Shown: in pieces, positions 1-6,505 of the stretch
Numbering within the stretch: position 1 is the stretch's first letter
Layout of the letters: every line of letters starts with the position of its first letter
NCBI GenBank assembly: GCA_017451975.1
Contig: JAFTNI010000158.1
Coordinates: forward strand, 1 to 7,290
DNA length: 7,290 bases
DNA from: Clostridia bacterium
GTDB taxonomy: Bacteria > Bacillota > Clostridia > Oscillospirales > CAG-272
Reading direction: 5' to 3'
Program-made: the position numbers and the translations under genes
Notes under the pieces: generated by a model
The model's input: only the letters and a program-made list of their open reading frames with translations
The model's database searches: none
What the model was told of the DNA's origin: nothing

Positions 1-15
1 GATGAACATAAAGAA

Positions 16-140
16 AGGCTCCCTTGTGTAAAGGGAGCTGACGCCGAAGGCGGCTGAGAGATTGTCCTACGAAAACTTTTAGCTTTTACAATCCCTCCGT
101 CTTGCTTCGCAAGCCACCTCCCTTTGCACAAGGGAGGCTC
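16..140. repeat. Composite palindromic intergenic repeat, copy 1 (complete)
   Basis: This is a ~125 bp element with terminal inverted repeats of about 24 bp. The left end, AGGCTCCCTTGTGTAAAGGG, matches the reverse complement of the right end, which ends in AAGGGAGGCTC, with few differences. Each end is itself a hairpin: CTCCCTT 19-25 with AAGGGAG 31-37, and CCTCCCTT 117-124 with AAGGGAGG 130-137. Each arm carries a second small hairpin: CGCC/GGCG at 42-52 and CTTGC/GCAAG at 101-113. An inner GATTGT/ACAATC pair (60-65 and 88-93) closes an AT-rich centre. There is no coding capacity. The layout resembles a MITE or other non-autonomous palindromic repeat. A related copy lies inverted at the far end of the window. 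No target-site duplication is obvious. Confidence 0.85.
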
Positions 141-204
141 TCTTCCCGCCCGACAGTACGCCTGAACGGTGTAACACACTATACCTTGCAGTGCAAGGCG
201 TGTA

Positions 205-239
205 AAAAGGAGTACGAACAAATCGTCCGTACTCCTTTT
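205..239. terminator. Terminator-like hairpin
   Basis: A perfect 12-bp stem pairs AAAAGGAGTACG (205-216) with CGTACTCCTTTT (228-239) around an 11-nt loop. A-rich sequence on one side and T-rich sequence on the other give it the look of a bidirectional intrinsic terminator, but the T-run is only four bases. No gene in the window ends just before it, so it may serve a gene left of the window or simply be part of a repeat. Confidence 0.45.
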
Positions 240-247
240 ACTTTGCG

Positions 248-275
248 GCAGGTATCAACCTGCTTTATCGCAGGT
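248..275. repeat. Mutually exclusive short hairpins
   Basis: GCAGGT occurs at 248-253 and again at 270-275, and the single ACCTGC at 258-263 can pair with either copy (loops of 4 and 6 nt). The two stem-loops exclude each other. The stems are only 6 bp, so this may be chance or part of a degenerate repeat. Confidence 0.4.
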
Positions 276-301
276 CGCCCTTCGAGTGCTTTTTTTGTTA
301 G

Positions 302-332
302 TGAACTTTTTCTTTCTGAAAGAAAAAGTTCA
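302..332. repeat. Long perfect AT-rich palindrome A
   Basis: Two 15-bp arms (302-316 and 318-332) are perfectly complementary around a single T; the left arm contains GAACTTTTTCTTTC. A T-run lies upstream (290-296) and an A-run downstream, which extends the symmetry. A related palindrome is at 704-732. It could act as a bidirectional terminator or be a member of a dispersed repeat family. Confidence 0.75.
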
Positions 333-396
333 AAAAAGAAGCAGAAAACGTGCTGTTTTATCGCTTTGTCAGTGCTTATGTAATCCTGAAAAAGCG

Positions 397-459
397 CGCC
401 TCTCCCCGCTCGTGATGTTTGCTTCGTTCCTCGCAAACATTCGGCGGAACCGCGAGGCG
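397..459. repeat. Nested inverted repeat, candidate structured element
   Basis: The outer arms CGCCTC (397-402) and GAGGCG (454-459) enclose an inner 8-bp stem, ATGTTTGC (415-422) with GCAAACAT (433-440), around a 10-nt loop. The nested design suggests a folded repeat rather than coding sequence. No known RNA family is recognised. Confidence 0.45.
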
Positions 460-665
460 AGATAACGCTTCACGAAATTTTCGTGGACTGCAAACGCGCT
501 ATAGGCGCGAACAACTTTTGATAATGGGTATGTACCACTTTGCAGAGAGCGAAAAATCTGTAAACCGCAAAAATGCGCCGTGGTTCCGAGTAAATTTTGT
601 GAGGTACGAACAAAATTTCAACTCGGGGAGGCGCAAGAAATTTTTGTTTATTTCAGAATTGACAA

Positions 666-702
666 AGGCCGATAAATCCTGCAAGGATTTTTGCCTCTTT
701 TT
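666..702 (+). terminator. Weak terminator-like hairpin
   Basis: AAATCCT (674-680) pairs perfectly with AGGATTT (684-690) around GCA, and AGGC (666-669) with GCCT (693-696) can extend the stem past a small internal loop. A CTTTTT tract follows on the plus strand. No plus-strand gene is seen upstream, so its role is uncertain. Confidence 0.35.
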
Positions 703-703
703 G

Positions 704-732
704 CAACTTTTTCTCTCAAAGAGAAAAAGTTG
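704..732. repeat. AT-rich palindrome B, related to the one at 302-332
   Basis: CAACTTTTTCTC (704-715) pairs perfectly with GAGAAAAAGTTG (721-732) around a 5-nt loop. Both this palindrome and the one at 302-332 share the core AACTTTTTCT and its complement, so they look like two members of one short repeat family bracketing 333-703. Confidence 0.7.
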
Positions 733-778
733 ATCCTATCTCAAAGGGCGGAAGCGCTTTGCAAACCCAAAGAACAAT

Positions 779-812
779 AAAAGGGGATGGCGCGAGCCAT
801 CCCCCTTTTTTT
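779..812 (-). terminator. Intrinsic terminator of the EF-G-like gene
   Basis: A perfect 9-bp GC-rich stem, GGGGATGGC (783-791) with GCCATCCCC (796-804), encloses a GCGA loop. It lies directly after the minus-strand stop codon at 814-816. Read on the minus strand it is followed by CCTTTTATTG; on the plus strand by a run of seven T. It could therefore stop transcripts in both directions and insulate the repeat region from the gene. Confidence 0.85.
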
Positions 813-813
813 A

Positions 814-2892
814 TTAGTCTTTGTTTGCGTTTGCTTCTGCTATAATCTTCTGTGCGATCATATCGGGAACTTCTTCGTATCTTTCGAAGTCGTAGGTGTA
901 GCTGCCGCGTCCCTGTGTGATAGCGCGGAGCTGAGCCGCAAAATCGTTCATTTCGCCGAACGGTGCTTCTGCTTCTATAACCTGCTCGCCCTTCTTTTCC
1001 GTGTGTTCCATACCGAGCACTCTGCCGCGGCGCTTCGTGATAGCACCCATGATGTCGCCGAGCATATCGGAGGGAGCGTAAACGTAAAGCTTGCCGTAAG
1101 GTTCGAGAATAATGGGTTTAGCCTTCGCCATACCAACCTTATAAGCCATGTTTGCCGCAACCTTGAACGCCATTTCAGAGGAGTCTACGGGGTGGTAAGA
1201 GCCATCGTAGAGGTCGCATTTGAGGCTCATAACGGGGAAGCCCGCAAGCACGCCCGCCTGCATAGATTCAAGCAAGCCCTTTTCAACAGCGGGGTAGAAG
1301 TTTTTCGGAACTGTGCCGCCTACAACCGACTGTGTGAACTCAAGGCCGTCTTTTTCGCCGGGAGCAAATTTAACCTTGATATGACCGTACTGGCCGTGGC
1401 CGCCGGATTGCTTTTTATATTTAGCTTCTGTATCTGCCGTGCCCTTGATAGCCTCGCGGTATGCGATTTTTGGCTTCGTGAGCTCTACTGCAACGCCGAA
1501 ACGTGATTTAAGGCGGGAAACCGTAACTTCAAGGTGCATATCGCCCTGACCGTAGATGATCTGCTCTTTGGTTTCTGCGTTATTTACGTATTTGATAGAG
1601 GGGTCCTCTTCAAGGAGGCGCGCGATGCCGGAAGCGATCTTATCCTCGTCGCCTTTTGCTTTGGGCTTGATTGCCATCTGCATGAAGGAGGTGGGGAACT
1701 TGATAGCCGTGTATTTATACATCTTATCGTTTGTGGAAAGCGTATCGTTCGTGTTCGTATCGTTGAGCTTAGCTGTCATACCGATATCGCCCGCGGAAAG
1801 CGAATCAACTTCCGTTTGCTTTTTGCCGCAGAGTGTGTAAATACGGGAAATTTTTTCTGTGCCGCCCGTGGTGAGGTTATTGAGAACGGTGTCTTTTTTG
1901 AGCTCGCCCGTCATAACCTTGAAGTAAGACATTTTACCAACGAACGGGTCTGCAACTGTTTTGAACACGAAAATAGACGTGTTGCCCGTTTCCGTGATAC
2001 GGAAATATTTCATGCCTTCGTCTGTCATAATCTTTTCGGCGCGGCGGGAAATGGGGCTGGGGAACGTATCCACAACTGTATCAAGGAGCAAGCGGATGCC
2101 CCAAAGGTTTGTTGCGGAAACGGGGATAACGGGGGAAATAGCGCCGGAGAGCAAGCCTGCCTGGAGCGCGCCCTTGATTTCTTCAACGGTGAATTCTTCG
2201 CCTTCGAAGAATTTTTCCATAAGCTCGTCGCTCGTTTCAGCGAGAGATTCCATAAGCATACCGCGGTAAAGCTCTACTTTGGCCTTGTATTCTTCGGGAA
2301 TTTCCGTTTGCTGGCGCATATCCGTGCCGTCTGCTTTATATGTATATTTGCAAAGGTTGATAAGGTCTATAATGCCTTCCTTGCCCTTAACCTCGTTTAC
2401 GGGGAGGAAGATGGGGCAAGCCGCGTGACCGAAGGTATCGCGGAGCTGTTTGAAAACTTTTTCAAATTTAACTGCGGGGTCGTCTACTTTGTTAACGATA
2501 AATGCGTGGGGAACGTCTGCTTCATTTGCGCGGTCGAGTGCGATTTCCGTGCCTACTTCAACGCCTGCAATACCGTCTACAACGATAAGTGCCGTTGCCG
2601 CAACGCGCAAAGCCTCAAGAATACCGCCCGAGAAATCGAAATATCCGGGGGTGTCGATAAGGTTGATTTTTGTATCCTTCCACATGAGGTTTGCAATGGA
2701 AGAGCAAACGGAGAAGCCTCTTTTTACAGATTCAGCGTCGTGGTCGCAAACAGTGTTGCCGTCTTCAACTTTACCGAGTCTGTCTGTGCAGTTGGCTATA
2801 TAAAGCATTGCTTCCGCAATACTCGTTTTACCTACGCCGGAATGACCGAGCAGGCATATGTTTCTGATATCTTGTGCGGGAATTTTAGCCAT
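814..2892 (-). CDS. Elongation factor G-like translational GTPase (FusA2-type)
   Basis: This is a 692-aa protein with the full EF-G domain order. The GTPase domain has a P-loop GHSGVGKT (16-23), switch II DTPGYFDF (80-87), NKVD (134-137) and an SA G5 motif (259-260). Domain II follows at ~300-390, domain III at ~395-475, domain IV with GGHGQYGHIKV (497-507), and domain V with GDIMGAITKRRGRVLGME. GHSG in the P-loop and tyrosine at 84, where EF-G has the catalytic histidine, mark the EF-G-like (FusA2/EF-G2) branch rather than the main EF-G. The domain IV tip GSYHPVDSSEMAF keeps the histidine (His567) needed for translocation in EF-G, so ribosome binding is likely. The start is ATG 2890-2892, with AAGGAG ten bases upstream; an in-frame extension to 3012 would cross the promoter. 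The exact cellular role of this branch in Firmicutes is unsettled. Such genes are often labelled fusA. Confidence 0.93.
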   Translation of the reverse strand: MAKIPAQDIRNICLLGHSGVGKTSIAEAMLYIANCTDRLGKVEDGNTVCDHDAESVKRGFSVCSSIANLMWKDTKINLIDTPGYFDFSGGILEALRVAATALIVVDGIAGVEVGTEIALDRANEADVPHAFIVNKVDDPAVKFEKVFKQLRDTFGHAACPIFLPVNEVKGKEGIIDLINLCKYTYKADGTDMRQQTEIPEEYKAKVELYRGMLMESLAETSDELMEKFFEGEEFTVEEIKGALQAGLLSGAISPVIPVSATNLWGIRLLLDTVVDTFPSPISRRAEKIMTDEGMKYFRITETGNTSIFVFKTVADPFVGKMSYFKVMTGELKKDTVLNNLTTGGTEKISRIYTLCGKKQTEVDSLSAGDIGMTAKLNDTNTNDTLSTNDKMYKYTAIKFPTSFMQMAIKPKAKGDEDKIASGIARLLEEDPSIKYVNNAETKEQIIYGQGDMHLEVTVSRLKSRFGVAVELTKPKIAYREAIKGTADTEAKYKKQSGGHGQYGHIKVKFAPGEKDGLEFTQSVVGGTVPKNFYPAVEKGLLESMQAGVLAGFPVMSLKCDLYDGSYHPVDSSEMAFKVAANMAYKVGMAKAKPIILEPYGKLYVYAPSDMLGDIMGAITKRRGRVLGMEHTEKKGEQVIEAEAPFGEMNDFAAQLRAITQGRGSYTYDFERYEEVPDMIAQKIIAEANANKD

Positions 2893-2951
2893 AGTGTTCA
2901 AGCTCCTTAATATGAAAATCTTTAAATGATTTTTCTGTAAAAATTCATTCA

Positions 2952-2987
2952 TGTTTTTATTATATAGTAAAACTGTTTGTTTTACAA
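2952..2987 (-). promoter_or_regulatory. Promoter of the EF-G-like gene with operator-like inverted repeat
   Basis: On the minus strand, TTGTAA (plus positions 2982-2987) and a perfect TATAAT (2959-2964) are 17 bp apart. The spacer region holds a perfect inverted repeat, GTAAAAC (2967-2973) and GTTTTAC (2979-2985), separated by 5 bp and overlapping the -35 box. Its position suggests an operator, though AT-rich chance symmetry is possible. The predicted start site is near 2952, giving a ~60-nt leader before the ATG at 2892. Confidence 0.6.
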
Positions 2988-3103
2988 GAAAAAAATTGTA
3001 TATTTTTCGCAAAGTGCAGAGAAAAAAACGGGGCTTGTTTGTATAATTTTAACAGAAATATTTTAAAAAGGTGTAAATTCGTCAAAAATCGCGAAAAAAT
3101 GTA

Positions 3104-3139
3104 TTGACTTTTCAACTGCGGGAAAGTATAATTATAGTT
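3104..3139 (+). promoter_or_regulatory. Near-consensus sigma-A promoter of the five-gene operon
   Basis: TTGACT (3104-3109) and TATAAT (3127-3132) are separated by exactly 17 bp. The start site is predicted near 3139, leaving a ~33-nt leader with GGAGG at 3158-3162. This is the best promoter in the window and faces the DUF1858 gene and everything downstream of it. Confidence 0.8.
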
Positions 3140-3171
3140 GTATATTTATATTTAAACGGAGGTTTTTTACA

Positions 3172-3369
3172 ATGCAGGTAACAAAAGATTCCATCATTGG
3201 TGATGTTCTCGATATGGCGCCCGAAGTTGCACCTTTCTTCTTTGAAATCGGTATGCACTGCCTCGGCTGCCCTTCCGCACGCGGCGAAAGCATCGAAATG
3301 GCTTGTGCTGTTCACGGCACAGATGCAGATGAGCTCGTTGCTAAAATCAACGCTTTTCTTGCAAAATAA
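3172..3369 (+). CDS. DUF1858 domain protein (hybrid-cluster-protein-associated redox disulfide domain)
   Basis: This small protein of 65 aa is made up almost wholly of one DUF1858 domain. The opening, VTKDSIIGDVLDMAPEVAPFF, is followed by the hallmark GMHCLGCPSARGES, with a CxxC at Cys30 and Cys33 and a third cysteine at Cys45 (MACAVHG). The family is known as a stand-alone domain, or fused or adjacent to hybrid cluster (prismane) proteins, and is thought to act in redox chemistry; its biochemical role is not established. There is no signal peptide, so it should be cytoplasmic. The start is well supported by GGAGG nine bases upstream and by a near-consensus promoter. It is the first gene of the operon. 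No hybrid cluster protein gene is in the window. Confidence 0.9.
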   Translation: MQVTKDSIIGDVLDMAPEVAPFFFEIGMHCLGCPSARGESIEMACAVHGTDADELVAKINAFLAK

Positions 3370-3393
3370 TTCTATTTAAGAGTAATGACAGAA

Positions 3394-3425
3394 TCCCTCT
3401 TTTCCCGCATAAGGGGAAAGAGGGA
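3394..3425 (+). terminator. Hairpin between the DUF1858 gene and trmK, possible partial terminator or attenuator
   Basis: TCCCTCTTTTCCC (3394-3406) pairs with GGGGAAAGAGGGA (3413-3425) over 13 bp with one G-U pair and a 6-nt loop. It is followed by AATTGTTTT, a weak T-tract. It could cut down transcription after the small first gene, protect an mRNA end, or be a processing site. It lies inside the longest possible trmK frame, which argues for the later trmK start. Confidence 0.6.
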
Positions 3426-3450
3426 AATTGTTTTGAAAGGATGGCTCGTT

Positions 3451-4140
3451 TTGGAACTGACAAAAAGACTTCTTGCCGTTGCATCATTCGTGCGCGACGG
3501 CGCTTACCTTATTGACGTTGGCACAGACCACGCATATTTGCCCATATACCTTGCCGAAACGGGCAGGATTTCGGCGGCAACTGCCTCCGATATAAACGAG
3601 GGACCGTGCGAAAGCGCGCGCGCCCACATTGCCGAAAACGGCTTTGCCGATAAAATCGAGGTAAAGCGCGCAAACGGGCTGGCGGGGCATTCCGCACGCG
3701 GCAAAACGGATATAGTTATAGCGGGCATGGGCGGCGCGCTTATATGCGAAATACTTGAAAATGCAGGTTTTATAAGGCAGGGTGGCGTGCGCCTTATACT
3801 CCAGCCGATGCGCAATGCAGCCGACCTGCGCGCATACCTGCTTGGCGGCGGCTTTACCATATCAGGCGAAGCGCTCGCGCGCGAGGAAGATCGCATTTAC
3901 GAAATTATATGCGCCGAATATAGCGGAGATTGCCGCGGGGCAGACAAGCTTACGCTTTTGCTCGGCAATAAGAATATAGAAAACCGCGCGCAGAACCGCG
4001 AGCTTTTTGCCGATTTCTGCAAAAAGCACGCCTCAGCACTGCGCAAAAAGATAGACGGTATGAAAAAGGGCGGTATGGACGCGAAGCTTGAAAAGGCTAT
4101 GCTTGCCGATATAGAGGAATTTATAGCGGAGCTTACATAA
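3451..4140 (+). CDS. trmK: tRNA (adenine(22)-N1)-methyltransferase TrmK
   Basis: TrmK transfers a methyl group from S-adenosylmethionine to N1 of A22 in tRNA. The 229-aa protein has the family's Rossmann-fold signatures: DVGTDHAYLP (22-31) for SAM binding, SDIN (47-50), AGMGG (91-95) and LQPM (118-121). A charged helical tail from ~175 fits the C-terminal coiled coil of TrmK. I chose TTG at 3451: it gives the typical opening MELTKRLLAVASFV and has GAAAGGA nine bases upstream. The ATG at 3385 would add 22 residues encoded across a stable hairpin and lacks a good ribosome binding site. The NIF3-family gene follows 47 bases downstream, an arrangement conserved in Firmicutes. The length is close to the B. 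subtilis protein. The family call is firm; the start is less so. Confidence 0.9.
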   Translation: MELTKRLLAVASFVRDGAYLIDVGTDHAYLPIYLAETGRISAATASDINEGPCESARAHIAENGFADKIEVKRANGLAGHSARGKTDIVIAGMGGALICEILENAGFIRQGGVRLILQPMRNAADLRAYLLGGGFTISGEALAREEDRIYEIICAEYSGDCRGADKLTLLLGNKNIENRAQNRELFADFCKKHASALRKKIDGMKKGGMDAKLEKAMLADIEEFIAELT

Positions 4141-4187
4141 GCGAATAATGCCCGAAAATGAATTATGAATAATAAAGGAGAGAAATT

Positions 4188-4964
4188 ATGCCAAGTGTAA
4201 AAGAGCTTTACGATTATTTAGATGAAAAAATCCCGCGTGCGCTTTCGTGCGAATGGGATAACGACGGGCTTATGGTATGTGCAGATGCATTTCGCGAGGT
4301 AAAGCGCGTGCTTCTTGCGCTCGATGCTACGGAAGCTGTGGCGGAATACGCCGTGAAAAACGGATTTGATGCCGTCGTAACGCATCACCCGATGATATTT
4401 TCGCCGCTTCGCGCGCTTTCCGCGCTTGAGCCTACGGCGGCAAAAGCGCTCTTTTTAGCGAAGAATAATGTTGCCGTTATGAGCTTCCATACGCGCCTAG
4501 ATGCGCGCGCGGGCGGCGTGAACGACGTGCTTGCAGGCAAGCTCGGTGTTATAAATACAGTGCCCTTCGGACCCGAGGGCGAGGCGCTTGGCAGGGTGGG
4601 TGTGCTCCCTGCGCCCGTGGCATTCCGCCGCTTCTGCGCCGACGTTGCCGAGGCACTTTCCTCCCCTTGCGTTACGGCTATATGCGCGAAGGAAACCGTG
4701 CAGAAGGTTGCCGTGCTCGGCGGCGGTGGCAAGGATTTTGTCAAAAGCGCGCTTGCATCAGGGGCAGACGTTTTCGTCACCGGCGAGGTTACTTATAACG
4801 TGATGCTGGAAGCAAAGGCCGCAGGGCTTTGCCTCGTTACGGCGGGGCATTACCACACGGAGCGCCCCGTGCTTTCCGCGCTTTACGCTATGATAACGGA
4901 GAAATTTCCCGGAATCGAGGTGGAAGAATATCCCTTTGATACGGAGATATTCGCCGTTAAATGA
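4188..4964 (+). CDS. NIF3-family dinuclear metal-centre protein (YqfO/YbgI-like)
   Basis: This 258-aa protein belongs to the NIF3 family of hexameric, toroid-forming proteins with two metal ions per subunit. The ligand motifs are all present: THHP (His66, His67), SFHTRLD (His101, Asp105) and GHYHTE (His221, Glu225), plus GGVNDVLA at 109-116 and a glycine run at 178-181. It is the short form, about the length of E. coli YbgI, and lacks the central PII-like insert that makes B. subtilis YqfO ~370 aa. Members are sometimes annotated as GTP cyclohydrolase I type 2, but the physiological function is not settled. AAAGGAG seven bases upstream fixes the start. The stop overlaps the cls start by 4 bases (ATGA), and trmK lies just upstream. 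Confidence 0.93.
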   Translation: MPSVKELYDYLDEKIPRALSCEWDNDGLMVCADAFREVKRVLLALDATEAVAEYAVKNGFDAVVTHHPMIFSPLRALSALEPTAAKALFLAKNNVAVMSFHTRLDARAGGVNDVLAGKLGVINTVPFGPEGEALGRVGVLPAPVAFRRFCADVAEALSSPCVTAICAKETVQKVAVLGGGGKDFVKSALASGADVFVTGEVTYNVMLEAKAAGLCLVTAGHYHTERPVLSALYAMITEKFPGIEVEEYPFDTEIFAVK

Positions 4965-6481
4965 AAAAGCTTTTAAGCAAAATTATCAACCGCAAGGTTA
5001 TAACGATGCTCGTTATAGCCGTGCAAATGGCTTGGGGCGTGAGCCTTGTGTACAGTACGGCGCTCATTTTGCCTATACTTAATACTGTTTTCCACATTAT
5101 CGGGCTTTGCGTGGTGGTTTACATCATCAACAGAGATACGAACCCTTCCTATAAAATAGCGTGGATTTTGCCGATAATGGTTTTCCCGCTTTTCGGCGTG
5201 CTTATTTACTTGCTTTATGCGAATAAGAGGCCAAGCCGCTACCTTCGCAAAAGGTTCAAAAAAGCGGGCGAGCTTGTTACACAGAATTTGAAGCAGGAGG
5301 AAAGCGTGCTTGGCAATATGCCCTCGCGCGATGCCACGCGCGCCCGCTACCTTATAGATATGGGCTACCCCGTTTGCGGCAGCACAGAGGCAAAATATTT
5401 TGCCTCGGGCGAGGAAATGTTTCCCGCTATGCTGGAAACGCTTAAAAAGGCAGAGCATTTTATCTTCCTTGAGTATTTTATAATAGAGGAAGGAAAGTTC
5501 TGGAACTCTATTCTCGAAGTCCTTGCCGAAAAGGCGGCGGCGGGGGTTGACGTGCGCGTAATATACGACGATATGGGCTGTGTGGGCAAGCTGCCCACGG
5601 GCTACAACCTCAAGCTGGAGTCTATGGGCATACAGTGCACGGCGTTTAACCCGTTCATTCCGCTTATAAGCGTTGTTATGAACAACCGCGACCATAGAAA
5701 AATACTTGTAATAGACGGCCATACGGCTTTCACGGGCGGCATAAACCTTGCCGACGAATATATAAACGAGCAGAGCCGCTTTGGCTATTGGAAGGATACG
5801 GGCGTTATGCTCCACGGCAACGCAACGTGGAACTTCACGTATATGTTTTTGCAGATGTGGAACGTTTTGCGCGGCACGAGGGAAGATTTCGATATCTACC
5901 GCCCCGATCGCTACCACACGGAGCGCTTTGAGGACAGAGGATTTGTTCAGCCTTTCAGCGATAACCCGCTTGACGACGAGCCTATTTCGCAAAACGTATA
6001 TATCGATATTATTTCTCAGGCAGAGAAGTACGTTTATATCTGCACGCCCTACCTCATACCCGACGACGAGATGAAAAATGCGCTCGTGCGCGCGGCGAAG
6101 CGCGGCGTTGACGTGCGCCTTATTACCCCCGGTATACCCGATAAAAAAACGATCTACCGCCTTACGCGCTCTTATTACCCGACTCTTATCTGCGCAGGCG
6201 TTAAGATTTACGAATATACCCCAGGCTTTGTTCACGCGAAATCTATTGTGTGCGACGACAGAATAACGCTTGTGGGCACGATAAATATGGATTTCCGCAG
6301 CCTTTACCTGCATTTCGAATGCGGCGTGCTTATGACGGGCACGGGCGTTGCCATAGACGTGCGCGACGATAACCTGGCTATGATGGAAAAATGCAGAAAA
6401 ATCGAAAAAGGCTTCCCCAAGCGCACGCTTGTGGGCAGAATTTTCGATTCCGTGCTTCGCACCATGGGTCCCATGCTCTGA
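4961..6481 (+). CDS. cls: Cardiolipin synthase (phospholipase D superfamily)
   Basis: This enzyme joins two phosphatidylglycerol molecules to make cardiolipin and glycerol at the cytoplasmic membrane. The 506-aa protein starts with hydrophobic segments at ~13-32 and 34-56 and a further one at ~66-86. The last carries the PLDc_N signature (AWILPIMVFPLFGVLIYLLY). Two HKD catalytic motifs follow: His245-x-Lys247-x4-Asp252 in DHRKILVIDG, with GGINLADEY after it, and His425-x-Lys427-x4-Asp432 in FVHAKSIVCD, with GTINMDFRS after it. Both are intact, and the length is normal for the family. The ATG overlaps the stop of the NIF3-family gene. The nearest GGAG is 14 bases away, so translational coupling is likely. 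It is co-oriented with the ECF gene 24 bases downstream. Confidence 0.95.
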   Translation: MKKLLSKIINRKVITMLVIAVQMAWGVSLVYSTALILPILNTVFHIIGLCVVVYIINRDTNPSYKIAWILPIMVFPLFGVLIYLLYANKRPSRYLRKRFKKAGELVTQNLKQEESVLGNMPSRDATRARYLIDMGYPVCGSTEAKYFASGEEMFPAMLETLKKAEHFIFLEYFIIEEGKFWNSILEVLAEKAAAGVDVRVIYDDMGCVGKLPTGYNLKLESMGIQCTAFNPFIPLISVVMNNRDHRKILVIDGHTAFTGGINLADEYINEQSRFGYWKDTGVMLHGNATWNFTYMFLQMWNVLRGTREDFDIYRPDRYHTERFEDRGFVQPFSDNPLDDEPISQNVYIDIISQAEKYVYICTPYLIPDDEMKNALVRAAKRGVDVRLITPGIPDKKTIYRLTRSYYPTLICAGVKIYEYTPGFVHAKSIVCDDRITLVGTINMDFRSLYLHFECGVLMTGTGVAIDVRDDNLAMMEKCRKIEKGFPKRTLVGRIFDSVLRTMGPML

Positions 6482-6505
6482 CATTAATTGAAAAGGCGAA
6501 ATATT

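Larger units (their letters stand above)
141..778. other. Gene-free intergenic mosaic of inverted repeats
   Basis: About 640 bases lie between the first composite repeat and the terminator of the EF-G-like gene. Open frames here are short, lack good ribosome binding sites, run through palindromes and match no family I recognise. The segment instead holds at least six inverted repeats, listed separately where clear. One is a small perfect palindrome, CCTTGCAGTGCAAGG at 184-198. Another is CACGAAA-T-TTTCGTG at 471-485. The rest is AT-rich and may be remnant repeat sequence. I see no tRNA, rRNA or known riboswitch. Confidence 0.7.

Noticed and set aside
16..140. Possible CRISPR or tRNA-like structure in the hairpin-rich repeat
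   Set aside because: There are no repeated units with regular spacers, no cloverleaf and no anticodon arm; the symmetry is that of a palindromic repeat.
102..733. Short open frames (102-383, 419-733 on plus; 179-436, 499-684 on minus)
   Set aside because: They run through palindromic repeats, have no clear ribosome binding sites and show no family resemblance.
787..1506. Plus-strand open frame of 239 codons
   Set aside because: It is a shadow of the EF-G-like gene's 3' half, begins inside the terminator, and has no recognisable domain.
1534..2910. Long plus-strand open frame (458 codons) opposite the EF-G-like gene
   Set aside because: It is antisense to a gene with unmistakable GTPase motifs, its translation is cysteine- and phenylalanine-rich with no known domain, and it has no ribosome binding site.
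2893..3012. N-terminal extension of the EF-G-like protein by 40 residues
   Set aside because: It crosses the predicted promoter and ribosome binding site; the ATG at 2892 gives the conserved N-terminus just before the P-loop.
3042..3047. A second plus-strand TATAAT upstream of the DUF1858 gene
   Set aside because: No acceptable -35 box lies 16-18 bp upstream and there is no extended -10 TG; the promoter at 3104-3132 is far better.
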